Of a DNA stretch of 64,000 bases, positions 53,101 through 62,100 are shown piece by piece (position 1 is the stretch's first letter; each line of letters starts with the position of its first letter). The stretch covers positions 6,333,501 through 6,397,500 of the forward strand of contig NC_088310.1 in assembly GCF_910592395.1 (NCBI RefSeq). Direction: 5' to 3'. A program made the position numbers and the translations under genes. The notes beneath the pieces were generated by a model. The model was not told the origin of the DNA. It did no database searches and was given only the letters and a program-made list of their open reading frames with translations. The stretch is from Lineus longissimus. Taxonomy: Eukaryota > Nemertea > Pilidiophora > Heteronemertea > Lineidae.

Positions 53101-56100
53101 CTCTGTTTAGTTATGGACGCAACAATTAATGAGCTATTCCCAGAACCTGTTAGCCTTAAATGGATGTTCACATTCATTCCTGGAGAAGGCTTACACCAAA
53201 ATGACTGTGATGACCGACAAGGAAGGAAGGATTCCAATCAAAAGGTAAAAGGAAGGTCGACGTTTATTCACTTGTTATGAGGTCAATACAGGACGCTATG
53301 GCATTTTTGGAACAGTATCAGGGTAACAATCTTGACCAGGGTTGAATGAAAATACACTTTATATCATGGACTCAGAAACATGGTCGAAGATGAAATAGTT
53401 GATCATGATCGGTAACTTCAGTGATATGAATATAACACCAAGGGGTGTTGTTGCTGACCGAGAAGTAGAAAAACCCCTAAGATTTGGATGTTTATGCAGT
53501 TGTTTATAACCATTTGTCAGCCTTGAAATATGCCCTCGCAGCCATCCTCGCAAGAGACATCTGTTACAGCGTCCACCCACACATTTCTTATCACCATTTG
53601 ACCTTTGAAATCTATCCTCTCCATTTCACTTTAAAAAACGATTGTTTTACGATAACACGGTCCATCTGCATGATTCCCAAGCTTATTTGTGACAAATATG
53701 TGATAATGTTACGCAACTCTGTCTCTGGTTTATTATTCTCTGGCCATAGTGATTTAATGGAGGAACCACGTCTGGAACAATCTACCGTCATATGTAGTGG
53801 TTGGTCCTAGGTTGGGGGGGGGGGGGGCTTATTCCACCATGGCGCCTGAGTGGGGAGAAATCGCATCAGAATTGGACATCCACTATGACCCAGGTCAAAT
53901 TAACATGGCAACGAAACTTGTTCACTCATCCCATCTTGTCTTTCAGTTTTTTCAAATTATTTGCAACCCACAAAGATGATAGAAAAAAGATCGAACTTGC
54001 CCTACAGGCGAGTGAACTACCCACAGCAAAGGTTGGTGTGACATTTGTATTGAGTTCTTAATCTGTAGATTGCGAAGTTACTGAGAAGCTTTCATGCGTT
54101 TTGTCTTCTGAAAAGTACCAGCTTTGTCACAGACACAGGATATTCTTCAAACTGACTCTTTATGAGGACATAGGACATACCCATGTGTTGGCTCGATAGT
54201 TGCGATGAGACATTATTAGTGTATCTTGAGCTGAAATAATAACATGCACGTCTCCTTTTCAGAGTGACACACTGAGTGTGAAGGACTTCACTTTTGAAAA
54301 GTTTTTCCAATTCTACAAAAACTTAGTTAAGCGGGTGGAAATTGAAATGATCTTTCAAGACATGTACGTATTGCATAACTCATTTCTTTCAAAGGGCATG
54401 TGCTAGTGAAATGGAATGGTTAATGCATAAGTTCAGAAATTTTAGCAAGTTTAATGTTTGCTTTTCCCTTCCAAATCACAAAAACAAAACAGTTGAAAAC
54501 ATCATCCGGTTTACGGTATCACGCTGGTGCTATCTGTCATCATATCAGTTGATCATGACGTTCACTTGTGACTCAGGTTCTTTGTACTCCCATTATGTGA
54601 TAAACCATGACCGACATTGTTCAAGTTGCACTTGTTTCTGATAAACTATTCGGAAATGATTACATGTATCTATATTGATAATGTTTGTTGTAGCACCTTG
54701 GCAGAAAACACACTGAATGGTTTTCCCAGTGAACTCTCTCAGTCTTGCAGTTGGTGTAAAAGTGCTAAAGATGGCAGCACCAGACTGTCCAAAACCTTTT
54801 TCTGCATGCAATAACTCTCTTCATTGACCAATTTCCTGGTGATTGGTTGCAAATACCAAAGGAGATCACTTCAAGTTCAAATTAGCTGCTCAGCTTAAAA
54901 TCATCATTGTAAACTTTCTTCTGTCAGCTTTCTTTATATAAACTCATTTATAGATGAAGAAATGTACCTCACAATTTCCACAGAAAATGATGTCCAAAAC
55001 CCCTGTTTTATATGCACCATCTCCATCTGTGTGTTTATTTCATTTCCCTGTGAAGGATTAAGCCAGGTTCATCGAATGACATCAGGTTTGTCCGGCGTTT
55101 TTAAAGACTTTCTCTGCCTTGCATCTGGCCCAGATTTCAAAACCCGTCATGCACGTTCATAGGATGTCATTTCACAACAATTTTGTGAAGTTTGTCGAGT
55201 CTGTTGTGTGTTTTGAAATTCAACTTCTATTACAATCTTAACTTAAAGGGAACTGGAACCGCCGAGCGATTTATTCAACTTTTCGACTTTCACCGCCCGA
55301 GAAAGTCAAACTTCCAACTTCCTATTCGAGTTCAGATTTATAGCTCCGCCCCCAGTGCCCGAGCATGCGCAGTGCAATTTGTTATTATTGAGAATCATGT
55401 GAGAATCACGTGAGTCATGCGATCTTTCAATCATGAGTTTTCGTAGTAAATTCCATAGTAGTGACATCACTCAATGATTGACAGCTAGGCGCCATGTTTC
55501 ATTCATGCCTCGTTCTGATCACCCGATACGCGGGAAATGAAAACGAGGTCATACGAACTGGCTTGGCGGTTTCAGTTCCCTTTAACAATGTGAACTAAGA
55601 AGTTGACTTTTGACATCATATAAGGCCCAGACAAATTTGTGTTATGACTCATCCCCTTTGTTCTTAAGAACGTCTATGTTTTGTCATTTCGAGCATGTAA
55701 GCTACTTCTCAGGTCATGTTTATAGAGTAGGTCAAGCTCATCTCCACATGGTCATCAAAGTATCAATGTAAAACATAGCGTAGCCTATTTTTGTGGCGTG
55801 TCATGACCAATAGATTAACCAGCTCGTATCTTGACCTGGGATGTAGCCTAGCCAGTCAGCTTTGTCCGAGCAGTCTTGATTTGGTGCAGACTGTATCAGC
55901 ATCTATTGTTAAGGTTGCCGTAATGTAGTTAGATAGGTGATGGTAGTAAATTTTTGTGGATTTTTTCTCTCAATTTTTTTAGTAATTTTGATTGCATGAC
56001 CTTAGTTTGCAGTCTTTAGTAGTGGATCTGATCCTAAATGCAGAGAAATGACACATATAATGTAAAACTGTTCATCAATATCTAAGAATAGCGAAGAAAG

Positions 56101-59100
56101 GAATGCATCCAAGTGTGGCGTTGATATTGTGCTCATACACAACCAAGATATTTTGCTGCTGCTGTTAATATCATGTTATAGCTTTTGAGTATCAAACTGT
56201 TGTAGAGGCCACTCCCAATTGATATGATGGCTGGCTGCTCAATGGGATTGCTGGGATTTCACTCCATCTGTTCAAACAAAAAGTATGGTAATAAGTTGTG
56301 ATTCAAATAGTATTGAATGGAGAATCATTGGTATTGATTTATGAATCGGGGGATAAAACCTCGATCCATGAAAAGATGTTGTCAAATAAACAGCTTTATA
56401 TTGCTTAAAGGGAGATTATAGGTAGGAGCTGTCTATAGTCCCCCTTTAAAAGATTTGACAGAGGACAGGTTGTCCCTTTGCTATTTCTGGCTGCTTCCCA
56501 TGTAAAAAGTGATTCTGTTCCATTAAATTCCGACGCGAATTCTGTTTGATTTTGCTTTTCTGTTTATTTGCATGCCAAGTACAGTAAAAGTAAAATGCAG
56601 AAACTTTTTAAAACTTCTCCAACCTGAAACTTTTCCCAGCTGTTTGCAGTCCATTCTCTACTGATCCGACCCTTGCTTCACATTCAGTGGCTAACAAGTG
56701 TTGTCAAAGGTTGTAAACTAACCTAGTGCGAGATTTCATTTTGCGTATGCATCTGCCGATTTCCCGAGGTTGCAATACAATTTGGACGTATTTTGGTCTG
56801 ACGTGCAATGATGCACACTCCGCTAGAACGGTCTGACGCAATGTACTAAACGATACATTATGCAATGCATGGCATTACGTCAATATGGCAATTGACATTG
56901 TGAAAAGTTTTAAGCAGCCGAATAACATCATGGAACGTCTCATAATGAGTGGTTAGTATAGAGGTTTTTACTGTGATAGAGTAAGATTCAGTGCCAGTGT
57001 AGTTGAAAGGTTTTCAGTGTGTGATGCATAATACTAAGTACCCACTTTTGTAAGCATGAAGTTGATCGCCAGAAAAAGATAGTTTCGTAGAGTGTCCTAG
57101 CATATTGCATCCTGGCATTGTAATAACATAGGGAGATGCTGTGGGAAAAAATATAGGAAGCATGTTGGCTCACAAGTTCCTGTTGACGTATTGTTTTATG
57201 TACATTGATGTACTTGTAACAACATGTCAATATAAAGTGTAAAGATAACTTATATTGAGTTGATATCAGACGATAAACCCATGACTTTTAACTTTTTATG
57301 TTACACGCTAACATGCTTTCTAATTACAAGGTTCAGAACGAGGAGCATTTTGTATTAAATGAGTAACTTCAGCTTTTGTGTCAAATACTGTCCCAATTTG
57401 CTACTTGTGACATTGGAGGGCAAGCACTCCTGACTCCTAGACAGGTCGTCAAGCGAAAGTCACTTTAATGCCCTAGTCCAATATGAAAGGGAGGTCACGT
57501 CTTTCAGAATTTCTACTTGCCTGTCTCTCACGAATGGAATAAGGACTTCAACCCTCACTCTTAGTAACTAAATGTAAGGAATTTACATCAGAACATGAAT
57601 AAGATTGTATAACTTTCTCTTTCTCAGCGGTGCCAAGAAGAAGCCTTACCTGCACTTGACAGTGGACAAGTTGGTGGAGCTACTGAACAGCGAGCAGCGG
57701 GACCCGAGGCTGAATGAGATTCTCTATCCTTACTACAATGAGGCGAGGGCTCAGGCTATTATCAATCAATTCGAGCCACAAAAGAACATGCGAGATAAAG
57801 GTAGGTGGTGGCTGTGTCCTTCCCTGGATGTTAGGGCAAGACATTGTAGGATTGTTAGATGTGCTAGATATGTCAATGTCTTGAACTGGATATGTGACGA
57901 AAGTTGAATTATCTCTTCTCTTGCAGGCTGTATGAGTGAGGAGGGATTCCTGCGCTACCTGTTGAGCGAAGACAATAACATCATAGATCCACAGAAGTTT
58001 GATCTCAGCGAAGATATGGACCAACCCCTTGCCCATTATTTCATCAATTCATCCCATAATACATATTTAACAGGTAAGAGGTAGTTGCTTAGCTGGAAAG
58101 GTACTTGTTCCAGAAATTTCCACAGAGATGTTTGTGCAGTGCCATCCAAGTTTGTGCAGTGCCTTCTGAGTTTGAAATTGATGCCGAGGACAGTTTACAT
58201 CCCAGGATGGCTCTGTGTCTTCCCTAACTGTTTTGAACAGGTCAGGTTAAACCAGTGCCACGTAGGAGCAGACACAAGCCAGGGAAAACACCTTGGCTGT
58301 ATCTTGCTTATAGCTACAACTTGAAGTCCTGGCCCATGCTTGGTTGCTTTGTTGACAAAGACACTGATCATTGATGTAGCGTCATCTGCTGTATTCTTTT
58401 CCAGGTCATCAGTTAACGGGTAAATCTTCAGTTGAGATGTACAGACAGGTGTTGCTTAGCGGTTGTCGATGTATCGAGTTGGATTGCTGGGATGGTAAAG
58501 GTGCTGATGAGGAGCCAATCATAACGCACGGTTTCACCATGTGTACTGAGGTCGTTTTCAAGGTGAGTGCCGTAAAGTTCAACATTTGAGCCCTACCGCC
58601 GAACGAAACATCTTCACTGCATAGGTATAGTGAATGCGCCGATGTGAATGTGGATCAAACTCCAGCTCCTTCTTTTCAGACCTTCTTGATGTAGAACTGA
58701 GAAAAATACTGGCAAGGGACACAACCCTTTCCACAAAACTCTGGCACTCTATGACGGGACTCGCTAGGACAGCTAACTGTGTTCCTGTAAATGTGCTGAA
58801 TGTCTTAAGCTTGCTTCTCAAAGATTCTCATTGCTAAAAAAGAAGTTCCAAGCGTTCAAAGTTTAACTTTGCTACTCCCTTGATGAAGAAGTTTTCATAT
58901 CTGATATATTTGGTCTCTGCAACATTTCAGCAAACTTTTGTTTGTATTTCAGGATGTTGTCGAAGCAATTACCGAGTCTGCCTTCAAGACCTCAGATTAT
59001 CCCGTAATACTATCATTTGAAAACCATTGTTCGTAAGTAATATCAAGTTTCGGTTACTTTGGTAATATTAGTCTGTCAACCATTTTCTATCCAATTCTCT

Positions 59101-62100
59101 AGATAAATAGTGCCTTGAGTTCAACTACAAAGCTAATGTTGGCAGTCATGTCAGGAAAAGAACAATTTAAACTGATTTTTATTAAAAATTAATTTGTTTT
59201 TTCCAGACCAAAGCAACAAGCAAAAATGGCCGCTCATTGTCGGAACATATTCGGAGACCTACTATTGACTGACCCATTGCCAGGATATATTGCAAGTATA
59301 CCTCTAATGACGTTCTTTTAGTCAGTCGAAATGAATGACTGTGATCAGTGAAATGTACCCAAGCTATAAGTTGGTGTATTGGCTCATTTTCAATTGCTGG
59401 AAGACTCTTGGTTTCTTCTCCTGGGTTCGCCAGTGGTTCCCGCTGTATTGAAAATCAGCCTTAACTTCTGATGTTGATGTTGTTTCAGCTTGAACCAGGT
59501 GCCCCACTGCCGAGTCCCGAGTTACTTAAGAGAAAAATCATTGTGAAAAACAAGAAGAGGCATTACCACAAATGTGAGTATTGGATCACAAATGACGAGG
59601 TGACATGGCTTGTTGTTATTTCATTATGTTGTTATGTTCATTTATGTTCTATCTAACCCGTTCTTTCTGAGCTGTGGTTGCGTGTCACTTAGTGAGAAAT
59701 TATTTAGGAAAAATGTCAACAAAATTGACTAGGACTCTGAAAGTGACAAAAATAGAAATATATTTTGGACTCTAGCAATTCATACTTTTCGTTAGAAAAA
59801 AAGTAACGAGAAAACAGTCTTTGAGGGAAAAAGTGTTTGCTGTAGATATTTACAGGATGACATCTTCGCAGTTGAAGGCTGCGAGGAAATTCACCCTGGA
59901 GAATCAGTTGCCCATCTGACCGAGAGTACTTCTTGATCTTGTCCATTCAAGGCAGGCCTTCCAACAAAGAACCTTATTACCCAGATGAACAGATCATCAT
60001 TTAGTTTGAAGACTCCAGCATCACAGTCATTCCAACATTATTTTCCCAGGGGAGGCCAGGTAGGCAAGTTGGAGGCCCAGACTGATTCTCGGCAAGCTTG
60101 GGAATCGATTCTCCTTGGGGAAGATTTCTTTAGCAGAGTTGGCAAACTTGGTTGTGTTACTTTATTTTAGTTTAATTCATTTACGTTTTCTATTTATCAT
60201 GCATGTTGTGATTGTTTTAGTGGTGTTGCGATTTCAGATGCAAGGAAATTGCGAAAAAAGCACACAGGTATTGCCTAGAGCGCCACCTATACCTCTGATA
60301 ACACATTACTAATTAACCCTTTGATCGTCATAGATAGAGAATAACTAATCCTGGTAATTCTGCACCAATATTTTTATTGCTCTTGAGTGATTTTAGGGTG
60401 AATGTTTGGAGCGTGAAATCACGATTTCTTGTGTGGAGATCACAGCCGTCTGCCTTCCTGATGTATCTCTTACACTTGTTGTGAGTTAGAAGTACTTTCA
60501 ACTCATGACTTTTAATATAACCAAAAAAACTATCTCTTGTACCAGTATATAGTTGAGGATTATGTATGGGATTCTTCCTAAATGAGTTTTTCATAATAAT
60601 CATAACTGCACTACCTAATATAAAACGCCCAAATGAAATATCCTTCATTTAAAAATCCCTGATTTCCATTCAGATTAACCAGTAGAATCCTTTTATCCCA
60701 ACAAAACTACCAGTTGGATTCCAGTTGTAACCAGTGGATTTCCTATGGAAACCACTGGTGCTCCAGTTGAAACCAGTGCAGTGAGAGTGAGGCACCTGGT
60801 AGTTTTGAGAAAACATAAACACACCTATATAGTGTAGAATTCTGGACTTCAAAACTATCCGAAAAAGCGTGTTCGTAGTGTGGTAACATTTAAAGTGAAA
60901 GGTAACTATGGTTACTATTTAAAGATAACGACAGTAATCCTTTGGGATAAGTCTAACCTGTTTTGATATGTTAAGAATTTTTGAGTTTCGGAATTCACTT
61001 ACACGGTTTGATTTTGCTAATCATATATCATCTGTATTAGGAAAAATTCACAAAATATTTGAATTTTCCATCAAAATTGCCAGTGAATTCCTTCTATGAG
61101 AATTTGACACTTCAAATAACTATAACGTTTTCTTCACTTTTTTTATTTGAACAGTGAATGACACCGGTAGGTGAATATATTTGGCTCATATGATCATACT
61201 CTGGTTTAATTTTGCTTTAGAACATACTCGCGCTTTTTAATTCTCCTCTACCTGATTATTCTTCAGTGATTTTATCGAATTGAAGTCGTTGCCCCATAGT
61301 CATTTAGCTGCCTGTTACTTGGTCGTTTAGCCCCCCCCCCCCTCCCCCCAGATGAAAAATGTGGCTGATAGAAGAACCTCTTCAATGTCAGAAGAGCCTC
61401 TTTAATGTCAGAGGACATGTCACCATATTCCGTCACTGGTTACATCATAAAGTTATTTCAAATGAAATTGTGGCAATAATACACACAACGATCGAGACAG
61501 TGACAATATGTCCTGCGACAATTACAGTGCTCATATCAGTGTCTGGAGGAAAGATGTCCAACATATGACTTACGATTAATCCCAAGTTTGCTTTAGAATG
61601 TGTCACTAAATAAACTTAAATAACGACAAAGACATGATCTGTATCTGCCCCGTAGAGATTAAGTGTAGCCTTCCTCGGCCGACACCTGTGTGAGCAGACA
61701 GCGCACCCTTTTCTTTTAGGGGCATAACTTTGGTCCCAAATGGGTAGTTTCTGCAATTTGACCTCAGTACCGAGGACACCTCCCTATTATGGACAGCATT
61801 TGTCAGTCTGAAGGGTAGGGTCCTTGATAGAGAAGTTCTGCTGAATATATCAGTTAGAATAAAGCAATTGATATAATTTGAAAACATAAACAAATGCACA
61901 TAAGCCAAGGGCCGAGGGGACTACACGACCATGGAGTGAAAAGGCTAGGGGGCGAAATGACTGTTTACCATTTTATCGGCCATATGTTCATATTCTGTTG
62001 ACGCTTTCATGCGCTGGTGATGTCAAATCTTCCCTACTGTGAACTGCTGAATTTGTGCACCTTTTTATTTTTGCAAGTTGCAAAAATTCCTGACAAAGAA

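Larger units (their letters stand above)
54364..57627 (+). other. PLCB intron 7 (3.3 kb)
   Basis: Carries the 343-bp inverted-repeat element (55243-55585) and its miniature (56405-56449). The remainder is AT-rich, without recognisable content. Confidence 0.65.

Noticed and set aside
59295-59300. GTATAC as the donor of PLCB exon 12
   Set aside because: It shifts the frame and gives a TGA immediately after the join; GCAAGT fits family length.
60050-60060. Ten-base candidate exon between CCCAG and GTAGGC
   Set aside because: Length is not a multiple of three and the phases do not fit the neighbours.
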